This document shows positions 53,173-64,000 of a stretch of DNA of 64,000 nucleotides, piece after piece. Each line of letters opens with the position of its first letter. The stretch's first letter is position 1. This DNA comes from Kwoniella bestiolae CBS 10118 (lineage: Eukaryota; Basidiomycota; Tremellomycetes; Tremellales; Cryptococcaceae). Both the position numbers and the translations under genes were made by a program. Under the pieces are notes generated by a model. The model was not told where the DNA came from, searched no databases, and saw nothing but the letters and a program-made list of their open reading frames with translations. The stretch is taken from positions 186,001-250,000 of the forward strand of contig NC_089244.1 in the NCBI RefSeq assembly GCF_000512585.2, written 5' to 3'.

Positions 53173-56100
53173 CTATTCCCTCAATACCTCCTGGTCATTC
53201 CCCTTCTCCAAATCCCTCTGCTGCGTCCTTCCGGCACTTCGACCTGTCGACGAAGGTGCCGAGCCAGCTTCTAATGGTGACGGAGGTGTTATACCGAATT
53301 TGGTATAGAGCGGATCATTTCGGTCGGTCTGTGGGTGTAATTGAACTTTACCCTGGAATAGTTCTGCGGTGGATCGAGAGGGGTCCGCACCGGCGGGGTT
53401 GGAGAGTGATGCGTTGCCCGTTTGATGGACCCAGTGTGCACCGGCACTGTCGATCAGATCATATGATATCAGCTGAATTGCCTCGGAGAGCAGATAGACA
53501 GCTGCAACAGCTGGACTCACCCGACAGTACCAGCAATCAAAGTAGGGACCATAGTCAACAATGAAGGTCTATCGACAAACATCAGACATCAGCTCATCGT
53601 TTGATGCAGTGCGAGAAGAGATAAACTCACAATTGAATATCAGCATCCTTCAATCTGGCAGATCTACTCTTAGCCACAATCGAACTAGCCCTCAATCGAC
53701 CACCTCGAATATTAGCATAGGTCGATAAGTTATCCTTGACCTTGCTGATAGCAGGGTTATACTCGTATTTCTCATCTTCGACCTCAGGAGCAACAACAGG
53801 TAATTTGTTGGGATCATTGTAAATATGTAGCTTGATGAGCATTTTCTCGAAAGGACCAGTAGGTAACAATCTGACGATAGCACCGATGGGGATTGCGATG
53901 GCACCGATGATCAATGAAATTGCCCAGTCTCGTCCGTTGAGTCGAGTAACCTGGAAAGCAGCTCCACCGACTTCGATGATCAGAATTTGACCGCCGACCA
54001 CTGGGTACAGCAACATAATTAGCATCTGTCATGTGAATTGGCTGGGTAGGCTGGGTGGAGGGGCAAACTCACTGATAAGGAAGATACCGATAAAGTAGTA
54101 GTTTCTGAAGAACCCTTCAAGGACGTTGAGTTTTCTGTCCAGACGTCTACAATTCAGTTGGTTGACTGTTGGAACGACATTGATATCAGCACACCGTCAA
54201 GTGGTAGGGGGTGTCATGTTCAGTTGCAGGCAAGAGGAAGAAGCATCAACTTACAGATCTGACAAAACACGAAACAGTTAAACACCAATGCCCCCAACTC
54301 AGTCTCGTTCTGATCCGTATGAGGTAATCCCAGGATCCTCAAACCGGCGAAATGAAGTACCAAACAGACGATGATCTGGTAGACCGCCTGGATGCAAATC
54401 ATCTTGAACATCTCAACAGTGATCAACGGGGCATTCTTCCTGTCGGGTTTTCGATCGAGTGAAGTTTCCGTAGCGGGATCAGTGGCGAGAGCAAGGGCAG
54501 CGAAAGTGTCCATGATTAGGTTGACCCAAAGAAGTTGGACGGCAGTAAGTACGGATTGTTCTTCGCTTGATGCTACGGCTGAGACAAAGGTGATCACGAC
54601 GGCTGTGATGTTGACTCTGTTGCAGTATATCAGTAAAGTCCCTGCGAAGTATTGCGACGAGAGAAGAGGACATACGAAATTTGGAATTGCAAGAACTTCT
54701 TAACCGAGTCGTTGACACATCTACCCCACATAATAGCAAGTACGATGTTCTTGAACGAATCGTCCATGAGAATAATATCCGAGGCTTCCTTGGCGACTTC
54801 CGTACCGCTGTAGATTGATGCTTCAGTACACAGATCAATTGAAGTAGCGTGACCCTACTCACGCAATACCCATAGCAAAACCGACATTAGCAAGTTTGAG
54901 AGCAGGACCATCGTTCGTACCGTCACCAGTGACACCGACCACTTCGCCCATACCTTTTAGAGTGTGGACAAGCAATCGTTTATCTTCAGGGGACGATCGA
55001 GCCAGAATCTGAAGTCTAGGTACAATCTCTAGTCGTTCAGCATCGGAGAGCTAGACAACAATATAAGCGTTAGCTATTGACCGGTAATCATACGCGCAGA
55101 CGGGCTTACCTTTCTAAACAAAGGACCTTCCATGATGATACCACCCTGCGTGAAGATACCACACTGGTTCGCGATAGATCGAGCAGTGAGGACATTATCA
55201 CCAGTACACATCTTGACGGCCACACCGGCTCGTTGACATTTCTCGACGGCCTCTCTGACACCAGGTCTAAGGGGATCTTCAATACCAGTCACAGCAATCA
55301 AGGTCATTTCCTTGGCGATAAACTCGTAAGGCACTTCATCGGAAGCATTCACCTGGTTAGCTCCCTTGGGAGGCCAAGATTCGAAATCCTTGTAGCACAG
55401 CGCGATGGTTCGGAGACTTTGGTTGGCGTAGAAGATGATAGTCTTCATGATGTTGTTCATGGTGTTCTCGTTAAAATCCACAGTCTGAAGTTGCGCATCG
55501 GTGTCGTGTTCCTGAGACACCACAACGTGCTTGACACATTTCTTGGTGAGGACTTCACTAGCACCTTTGATGTAGAGTCTGTACCTATCACCGATCTTGA
55601 CGACTACACCCATAGCTTTTAATTCAGAGCTGAAGGGGATCATCTGGATGACCTGATAAGCTTCCCGGGTCTTTCTCCAATCAGCCCATCCAGATGATTT
55701 GGCGAATTTGAGTAAAGCGGTTTCAGTCTTGCTTCCTACAAAGCCGAGGTTTCCATCTTCGTCTTTATCTTCGAATGCAGTAGAGTTGATACAGATAGCT
55801 TCGTTCAATAAGCTGGTGAGTTCGGAGGAAGCGACATTGTTGATCTCGTCCATTTCGAAAGCGAAGTCTTCTCGGACTTGTTCGCCTTCAACATCGTTCG
55901 CATTGGATCGCGAAGCGTTGTCAGAGAGGTTTTTGACGAATTTACCGTGGACACCAAGTGATCCAGCAACAACGGTCATTTCGTTCTGAGTGAGAGTACC
56001 TATGAAGATCGATCAGCTTCTGATCGTCAATATAGCTTGGATGTATAACATACCAGTCTTATCGGTACAGACAACAGTAGCGTTCGCCATAGTCTCACAA

Positions 56101-58162
56101 GAACCCAACACTCTGACCAAAAGATTCTGCTTGGTCATTCTCTTGGTGGCGAAAGCCAGTGCGAGAGTGACGGCAAGAGGTAAACCTTCAGGGACAGCCA
56201 CAACAATCAAGGTAACAGCAATAATAAGAATCTGGATGAAAGACTGAGCTTTATCATTGGCGGATCTATCGGGGTTGGTCTTGAGTTGCACAAAGAACCG
56301 AATCATGAGAGCAGAGAAAAGCAAAAGACCGGCAGCAGAACCTAGTTTGGCGATCAATTCGGCAAGTTTGTTAAGTTTCAGTTGAAGAGGTGTGTTCTCG
56401 GAATCGCCTCGCATGGCTGAAGCAGTGGATCAGCGTCGTTGTTCGATTCGCAGAGGTGAAGAAGCAACTTACACATCATGATTCTACCATTGAAAGAGTT
56501 CGTACCGACCGAAATGACGACATATTCACCTACACCTTCCAGCACTTTGGCACCAGAGATGAGGAAACAGTCCTTCTTCAACTTGTCACCTGGTGAAGCG
56601 GCATTTCTCTCTTCGATACATTCATCGTATGAGAACTTCTTGATAGCGTCGGATTCACCAGTAGCACCAGATTCATCGCATCGGACATTGTGACCTCTCA
56701 GGAAGACACCATCGACGGGCAAGATTTCTCCAGGTTCCAACAGACAGACGTCTCCAACAACAAGATCTTTCGTGTTGACGACCATCTCGTTACCACCTCG
56801 AATACATTTGACTGTACGATCTTCACGTTGGGCATTGAGCTTCTTGAATTGTCGTTCTTTTTGCCAATCATTGACCGAACCGACCATGACGACGATGATG
56901 ATCGCAATGACGATAGCTACACCTTCTACCCAGTCTACTTGAGGTTCCTCACATCCCCCAGGAGGGGGACAGTCGTCGTTGAACAGGATTTCTGGTGGGG
57001 TACCAAGATCTTGATATAGACCTAGAGCCAGAGAAACCACAGCGGCGATGGACAATAAAATCTGATTTCGTTTCCATTAGCGAAAACAAAGATGAACAAA
57101 GGGGGCGTTTTTATGACTCACCAAGACCTTATCTTTGAAAGCTATCCACATGAGCGATAATAAACTTTTGCTCTTCCGTTCAGGCAATTCGTTTCTTCCA
57201 TAGATACGTCTCCTATCGTCCATACTGGTCTGCCATTGAGGTTCGTTCCCACCGGCCATTTCTGATGAGGATCTCGGTGCCCCAGTCTCGGTCGCACCTT
57301 CGTTGGTACCGACCCTCAAACCAGTCTTACCATCTACACCTAAACCAGCTAACAAGCCTTGGACACCACCAATTTTCTCTAGATCTTCGAGCGATTTAGG
57401 ATCGACCAGCATGGCCAGCCGAGAAGGTTTTTCTTTGAAGGGAGTAGGGTCGGTGGTATCCTTATCCGGATCTATATGAGCTGCTTGGGGTCTTTCCTCC
57501 TCGTCTTCTTCACCTTCATCCTCACCATCCTTCTTTCCCTTCTTGCTTTTCTTCTTTTTCTCTTTCTTGTCTTTGGGCTTTTCCGCAGATTTGGTGTGCG
57601 CAGTAGTACCAGTGGTTATTCTACTCAAGGCGTCCTTATCTTTAAGTGGGGTTTTACCAGAAGCGCCAAAGTTCGAATGATCTTGTTCGGTGCCGGCATC
57701 AGAAGACCAAGTCCCGATTGACCAGCCTCTATTATGCCTTTGCGGATCATTTTCACCGATGACTTTCAAGGTTTCCATACCTGAATCTGCTGTTGGGTCA
57801 TTTTCCCGTAAAGCAAGTGACGTCCTAGGTGCGGGCGAAGTAGGCGTGACGGCTTCGTCTGAAAAGTGAACTGAAGAGTTGGTGAGGGTAGGTGAAGGAG
57901 GGATGGTTCCTGATGACCATGATGGAGTGGGTGAGTGGGAATTTTGATTAGGGTGTAAATGGCCGCCGCGAGATGGGGAAAGATGGGATGGGTCGGTGAT
58001 GGGGACACTACCGCTTCTGCCTCGAGGTGGGGTGTTTGGATCTTGGTTGGTTGATTGATCCACATCTATAGGTGGTGCGAGAGCAGGAGGGGCGTTGCTG
58101 GAGAATTCATTGTTGTTGTTGTCGAGATCAGTAGTGATGATGAGTGGCGGAGGGGGTGACAT
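53173..58162 (-). CDS. PMC1: PMC1-type P-type calcium-transporting ATPase
   Basis: A P2B-type Ca2+ pump of the yeast Pmc1 / animal PMCA group, expected in the vacuolar membrane. Eleven exons join in phase: 58162-57122, 57061-56473, 56416-56054, 55999-55110, 55050-54863, 54807-54676, 54616-54255, 54165-54073, 54000-53631, 53568-53521 and 53446-53173, giving 1449 aa. Residues 1-240 are Ser/Pro/Lys-rich and cytosolic. Seen are the actuator motif GATGES, the phosphorylation site CTDKTGTLTQNEM (Asp662; an intron splits the Gly codon), the nucleotide-binding KGASE, CTGDN, and the hinge VTGDGTNDGPALKLANVGFA. VQLLWVNLIMDTFAALALAT is the Ca2+-site helix M6 typical of PMCA-type pumps. The C-terminal tail of about 100 residues has no clear calmodulin site. 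It is divergent to the forkhead gene. Confidence 0.95.
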
Positions 58163-61100
58163 GGTCCACGAATGATTTGAGCGGCAAATTTGGGATGAGA
58201 TGGGGTGAAAGAAGGTTATCGAGGAGACTGACTTCCTATTTATCTGATAAATAACAGATCAGACGGGGACGGTGGCGAGTTTTACACAGCCGTTGCCGAA
58301 GCACAGTCGATGTGTCAACTCCGTTTGTCGAGTCAACCGAGGTCCTGCTTTGTCGGAATGATGTAGTGGGACGGTGTTTGTTGGTGTATGAGGTGGGAGG
58401 TGAATGATGATGGTGATGGTGGTTGTGATGAATGGAAACGGGTTTTGATGATGGAAAGGCGGTGCGGAATGACTATAGATGACAGAGAGTGTTCAAACGA
58501 GTTTGGTCATTTATCGTTCTGAATGAACACAAAGGGGGAATGTAGGAGATGCCGATTGTTATTCCTTGGCGATTATATATGTGGGTGGGGTGAAGAGAGG
58601 GAGGGACGATAATGAGCGAATTAAGGTGGGAAGCGTGACGGGCAATGATGATGATGGAATTGTAGAGGTGATGAAGGGGGGAAAGAAGATGAGAAAATGA
58701 GATGAATGCTCACTGTTACTGCTTAGGTCGACTTTGCAACGCCAATGAGTGTAGAGAGAGTCAATGTGATACACGAGACTGTACACGCATTGATATGATA
58801 TTCGATTGAAAACGCCAAGAACTTGGCTTTGTCCTCTATTCCAATTCCAATTCACTAGTTGCTCTTCTTCCTTTTTCCTGTTGGGACCACGCGACACGGA
58901 CTGTTATTATGTTGAATGATGGAAGAGTATGACGATGTACAGTAGGATGATATTACTGGATTGGGATGGGATGTATGTGGATGATTTTGATACCGTCGCA
59001 GATACAAGACAGAGAGTAGAGTGATTTTGTTGGAATATGGTATAGTAGATGTACGAGATATACGAGATGTCCCGTGTGATCCTGCCAAGACATTTGACAT
59101 TTACTCTGTTCACAATTCAAAACACCACCACAGACTGGAACATCAATATATGTATACATAAATTACCGCATTAGGAAACCAGCACGTGGTGACAATGGGG
59201 TTTACCTAAACAAGAGATCCCACTCGTGTAGAGTGATATGCCAAGACTTCTAAATCTGGTTCCGTCAAATGCTGTGCAGTAAATTGCATTTTGATATCAT
59301 GACGCAACAAGATGAAGGATGAACATTACTTTTGGACGAATGAAAAGAAATCGCGCAAAATCGCAAATCGCGTGCTGGGCTTGGTATTGGTGTACAGTGT
59401 TACTATGTTAAGCTAATCCGGGGATCCCCATGGGAGGTGAGCGGATAAACGTGTGTTGTGACAGTCCCATCTGCTTGTTTATGAGTAAAAGGGAAACGCG
59501 GGATCAATCATTCATTGTAGACGAGGGGAAAGGGGTACGTACAGGTAGTTAGGTATACGGTGAGTTAAGCGTGGGATACTCGGGTCGTCTCATATTGCAA
59601 CGATATGAACTCATTTTTGGCGGACATGATTCATCAGGTCGTGTCATACTTCACCATCTCACTCGCCTGTTGTAGAGTGATACGAAGACCACATGCTCTC
59701 CCCAGGATGAAGGCTACTTACCAAGGCAGATCAACGAGTGCACTTCATACTGATATCAAAGGACAATCAAATATGACGGATGAAAGTCTGGAAGCTATCA
59801 AACCAAGGATGAAATACGAATTGTCCCGACAACATCGGCTAGAAATACCAATCATTTCGTACCTGTAAACAAGGCGCAAGGCATCTCTTGAAATGTGACT
59901 TAACAACCTAACAACCTGACAACCAACCTTTCTTACCTTTGGATACGTCACATCCATCAAATCACAGGCAATGCCGACACAATCATACTACCGTATCATC
60001 CGGTCCGTGTGTCTCACTCCCACCTTCCTTTCCATCTTCAGTCTACGATTTCTGCCGGCGGCAACATCCAAAAGTGGGGAACAAGGATACTGACATTCAA
60101 CACCTTTGACAAGCAAAGTGGGGGAACTCAAACATACACACACAACGCACTGACCCATCACCCCCAAATTCCAAAACTCTGTTCCATGTTGATGACAAAC
60201 AAGAGATGTTGTACCTTGACTCTACTCGTAGAACGCCTCCACGTTGATACTGATGGTGATGGTTGTCAAACAACCCAACCACTCGGAGTAGTTTACAGCG
60301 TGTTCCTTGACTTTGCACTAATCAAGCCACCACCCACTGTATTCCGAATTACCATGATGACAAGAGTGACGTGATCTATTTGACTTGGTGTACCACTCTT
60401 GTGGGTGTACTAAACTTGATTAACCAATTGAAGGAGGGCGAGGGCGAGGAGCGTGGATTGTGTTGTCGTTCAACATGATTCAACGTGTGTATCTATCAGA
60501 TGAAAGGTGAATGATTCATAAACATATACACTCATGATATGCTAGTCCTGCTATAACAAAGCACGATTCCCATCAAATCATCAAATCATCAAATCATCAA
60601 ACGCCCCCAAAAACATTTCTTAGTCGAGCTCAGACCTCTCTCTCTTTCCACTAAAAACGATAACAATATACCTCCGATCAAACCAACCACATTTTCACTT
60701 TTCACTTTATCATTCTTGTTATAAATCACCCTCCTTTCCAACAAGTCAAGTATCCCACTCGGTCTACACCCTCGGTGACAACGCGATACATGGTCGTACG
60801 TACGATACATCTTCAAATAAACGAGCAACCTTTGGAAGAGATCTCAAAGGTATATTTAAACATACCTAGAGAAAAGATCTAGAAAAAGAGTCGAGTCTTT
60901 GGATTGTCTCGCTCACCATCATCATTACCATCAATCAGATACAGATCATCGGGAAAATATACAGCTATACACTCGTAGTCTCGCTACACACAAACAAGGT
61001 AGCTTACTGTACTTCGACTACATATGGGTATTTAAACCAGGGAATCGATCGGAATATCCCCCTATCCCCTCCCGTTTTTCTCCTAACTTATATATGGTAC

Positions 61101-61311
61101 AAGAAGATTTCATTGCAGCAAGGGTGGATGATGGGTGTTGATGTAAGCTTGTTACTCCATCGTAAGTTTTTTACTCCTCTCTTCATCGCTTTCATCAACA
61201 GCGAATTCACAATATATTCAAATATTGAACAAATGGGTTTATAGCTTTCGCACTCCCTTCACAACGATCCCGAACATTGCTATTCCCATCGACGGATCCA
61301 GCTCTACTACT
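58163..61311. promoter_or_regulatory. 3.1-kb divergent region between PMC1 and the forkhead gene
   Basis: No protein-coding gene is supported on either strand. The ends hold the PMC1 and forkhead promoters and leaders. AT-rich blocks occur, with an 8-bp tandem repeat at 60572-60601. Short frames such as 59605-59868 and 60009-60374 have no motif. Long leaders with upstream ATGs are typical of fungal regulator genes, but this is inference. Confidence 0.45.
60572..60601. repeat. Tandem 8-bp repeat (ATCAAATC), nearly four units
   Basis: ATCAAATC repeats three times perfectly (60572-60595) with a partial fourth copy, in noncoding DNA about 700 bp upstream of the forkhead start codon. Confidence 0.85.
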
Positions 61312-63684
61312 ATGCCAGACCTTTTTGCCCCTCAACTCCCCGAAGCAGGTCCTTCATCGAATCACCAGACCTCATGGGAAGGCGAAGAAGAGTTATTCCC
61401 AGAGGACGACGACGATGAGCCTCCTTCCTCCCCCCTTCCACCTCAACCTATCCTCCACAATACAGAACCTCCTATAAACATCGACGAACCAGGACCAGAA
61501 CCAGAGATAGATCCAAGGCCAATGAAAAAAGCCAAACGACTAAAACCCATCCCTCTCCCACCCAGCCTAACAACTACATCACCTATCATCCCCCGACCTA
61601 GGGGTGATCCGGATCACGAGGTGAATACCAATCCGAAAAGACCCAAAATAAAACCTTCCAACTTGTTCTGGAGAAAACCCCCTCCACCAGTCCCTCACAC
61701 TTCTGGATCTTCGAGATCAGAAGAGAGAAATAAGAAACATCGTGAATTTCCTTTTTCAGATTCCGAGCTCAACCTCCGAACGCTCACTTGGCCTGCGCAG
61801 GACGATCTCGTAGTTAAGACTCTGGGGATCGCGGCGAGCTTACCTACCTTCCAGAATCCTCATGATCCCAATCTAAGTATCGGGGCGGCTGAGGAAATTG
61901 AGATGGAGAATAATAGGCCGTTTATCTATACGCGCTCGGACCTTATTAGGTATAGACTGGGCAAGACAACGGATCATCCTCACTCTTCTTCTAAGAGCGG
62001 AGAACGAGAACGAGAACGCGGGGAGATAGGAGATAGAGGCATGAGCATTGCGCAGGGGGCTTGGAGGAGGTGGGAAGAGGTTGGAGGAGTTCCGAAGGGT
62101 TTGGCGGGGGTGATACCCTACAGTTTTGATGGGAATGGGGAAGGTGAGTTGGGTACTGGCTTACCATGACTTTCAGCTCCCTTCGGTATATATTTTATTT
62201 GGACTGTGCCGACATCTCTGACTGATAATTGGTACAAATAACGTTACAGTGTATAAACCCGACTTAACCCACGTGCAAGCTATACGACTGGTGATAGCTG
62301 CCTCACCCAGAGGGCGCATGACTTTATCCCAGGTGAGTTATCTTGCTTTCGATCAAGAACAATAACAAGCTCATCTGTAAGAAACCGTGGTAGATATACC
62401 AAGCTTTCGAGGATAGATGGCCATGGCACAAAACAGCAGGAATGACATGGAAGGTGAGTGCTCTTTCTTCGGCGACTGAACTTTTCCGTGATAAAGGTAT
62501 ATACGAGGGCTCAAAGGGATGGTATTGATCGTCAAATGAACAGAACTCGATCCGACACAACTTGTCCCTTAACGACTGTTTTATCAATATTGAGAAAGCT
62601 ACTACGCAAGGTGGTGGTAAGGGGGGATATTGGATAGTCGACAACTCGGTGAGTGCGCGCCTATAACACCAGCGAGATTTCTCTTTCTTGTGCATGTGCA
62701 TTACATGCGCATCTCATGAATCCATTCGACCAACAATACTTTCCAAAAATCATTGACAGTCTCCCAAATCGATTGATCATCATACAGCGAAGCTCAGGGC
62801 TGATAGTTGGTCTGAACAGCTATCAGGCCGAACAGCTCGTAAACTTAAACGATCCGCCCCATCCTCATCCACCGACCCAAATCCCTCACCCACCAAATCC
62901 ACCTTCAGTTTCAGCTTCAGCGAACGGGAACGGGATCTTCTGACCAAAGATAGATTATCAATCACCACATCCACCTCTGCGTCTACATCCAACGACTCTT
63001 CCCCCTCGGCCAGGACGCCCAGCGTAGATGTCTTCTCACCCATCGCTTCGTCCTCAACCCACGCCCACAATCCTCTAGACCGATACAATAGGAATACCCT
63101 AATAGGAGTGGGTGTGGGAGGGAAAGACAAGAAAATCGCTAAACCAGCTGTACCATTCCCTTACCAATTGCCTAAGAGGGATAAAAGCTGGGTGCCCACC
63201 GAGGTAGTTCGAAAATCAAGGGAGATAGGTATTCAACGACCTGCGCATGATACCCCGCTTGATAGGGCTGGTCCCCCGGGTGCGGGTGAACCAAGGGAAG
63301 GAGGATGGGAGAGAGCTCACATACCGCAATCGATTGGACCACCTTTCCAGCACTTCACGACTCGAGCAGGTATACCGGAATTGCCCATGGTTCATCCGAA
63401 ACCGACCAGTCATGCTGGACAAAGGGGAGAGGGTGGAGAACGAGAAGGGAGAATGAGATTACCGGGTCTTATTAAAGCGGTTTATGAGATTCCTGATGAA
63501 TTGGGCATGGGGAATAATGCGGTGAGATTGCCTCCTGTGCGGATACCCGATGGAGAAGGATCCAGGTCCGGAAGGACGATCGTAAGTCCCCACAACACAA
63601 CGCTCTGAAGACGCGAAGGGACCGGAATAGAGTTTGAAAAGAGTCATGTTCGGATTGTCCGGTGATGGTTTCGAAAATGTATAG
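61312..63684 (+). CDS. Forkhead (winged-helix) transcription factor
   Basis: A nuclear DNA-binding protein of about 651 aa from six exons in phase: 61312-62143, 62250-62332, 62394-62453, 62544-62648, 62760-63581 and 63631-63684. The forkhead domain spans residues 278-360: VYKPDLTHVQAIRLVIAASP, MTLSQIYQAFEDRWPWHKTA, then recognition helix WKNSIRHNLSLNDCFI, and the wing GGGKGGYWIVDNS. The domain is split by three introns. The N-terminal 270 residues are Pro/Asp/Ser-rich, with a basic patch PMKKAKRLKP that could be a nuclear signal. The C-terminal half is disordered, Ser/Pro-rich. The start is 61312 (MPDLFAPQLPEAG); a longer open frame upstream lacks an ATG. The last intron and exon (ending SGDGFENV) are less sure; unspliced, the frame stops at 63608. 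Orthology (Fkh or Hcm1 type) cannot be settled by eye. Confidence 0.9.
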
Positions 63685-64000
63685 GATAGTAAGGTCAGAA
63701 GGGCTGGATGGGGAACGGAAAACTCGATTCGAGTAGGGATTTGGTTGCCTAATTCGTCTCATCATCGGTCGGTAGAGGTATTATCATCTTTTCTTTGGGG
63801 TCGAATCAGAAAAAGAGAAAAACCAAGATCGAGTGAATACTGTATTTTGAAAGTATGTATTGTATTAACATATCTTATCTGGACGAAGGAATGAAATGAA
63901 TTGTCAATTTACAAATTATCAGATCAGTAGTTCATCTACCGTATCTAGATCCGTAGGACACAAAGGTTGTTGCTCGCTGGACATGACGATCATGCAGCTG
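63685..64000. other. Right-edge region, 3' of the forkhead gene
   Basis: 316 bp. The sequence after 63684 stays open in one frame for about 60 codons (from an alternative acceptor near 63682), but this is probably untranslated. No gene seen. Confidence 0.4.

Noticed and set aside
55077..57019. Plus-strand frames across the Ca2+-ATPase
   Set aside because: They overlap the well-supported ATPase exons and have no motif.
12314..58162. Three calcium genes (PEF, MCU, PMC1) as a functional cluster
   Set aside because: They are 26-41 kb apart, in the midst of unrelated genes, and homologues are not known to be linked. Coincidence is the simpler explanation.
63641..63900. Longer forkhead C-terminus using an acceptor near 63682
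   Set aside because: The frame is open for about 60 codons but has hydrophobic, UTR-like sequence. The acceptor at 63630 gives a short, cleaner end.
1..64000. tRNA, rRNA, CRISPR or transposon features
   Set aside because: Looking for A/B-box pairs, rRNA blocks, terminal repeats, reverse-transcriptase or transposase motifs by eye showed none. A tRNA could still be missed; a tRNAscan run would decide.

Overview
This window is fungal nuclear DNA. Its genes are cut by many short introns (most about 45-110 nt, GT-AG, with CTGAC/CTAAY-like branch signals such as agctgac), they lie on both strands with short intergenic gaps, and their proteins are eukaryotic with Ser/Pro/Gln-rich disordered tails. 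This style, together with a mitochondrial calcium uniporter, a PMC1-type Ca2+ pump, an SF3A1 homologue and a hybrid histidine kinase, fits a tremellomycete basidiomycete (Kwoniella/Cryptococcus-like). The genus is an inference. I read the exon structures by eye; for the thirteen multi-exon conserved genes every intron phase closes and the total length is a whole number of codons.

Layout. Positions 1-10 kb hold five minus-strand members of an unrecognised family of small helical proteins (966-1292, 2133-2883, 4123-4778 broken, 8042-8896, 9470-9994), with ribosomal protein uL6/RPL9 (5649-6788) among them. Then come a cyclase-family hydrolase (10539-12068, +), a penta-EF-hand protein with a 7-nt microexon (12314-14159, -), and a SEC14 phosphatidylinositol-transfer protein with an ATG-only first exon and an apparent 2-nt microexon (14825-16541, +). 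A large GATA-type zinc-finger factor follows (17408-20159, -) with a 4.3-kb gene-poor stretch upstream. Four more helical-family copies on the plus strand fill 24.5-29.7 kb.

From 30 kb the window is mostly conserved genes: splicing factor SF3A1 (30180-32950, -), a formin-like GBD/FH3 protein (33353-36128, +), mitochondrial ribosomal protein bL34m (36568-36795, -), RuvB-like AAA+ ATPase RVB1 (37583-39706, +), the mitochondrial calcium uniporter MCU (40041-42258, -) and a six-helix membrane hybrid histidine kinase (44243-48653, +). A frameshifted helical-family-like copy sits at 49525-50470. The right end has a dihydroflavonol-reductase-like SDR (50796-52463, -), a PMC1-type Ca2+-ATPase (53173-58162, -) and a forkhead transcription factor (61312-63684, +).

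The genes do not form one pathway. Three handle calcium (the PEF protein, MCU and the Ca2+-ATPase), but they are not adjacent or co-oriented, so I treat this as coincidence. The most unusual component is the dispersed helical family: up to ten copies, all with weak mutual similarity, some broken, occupying the spaces between housekeeping genes. Its function is unknown.
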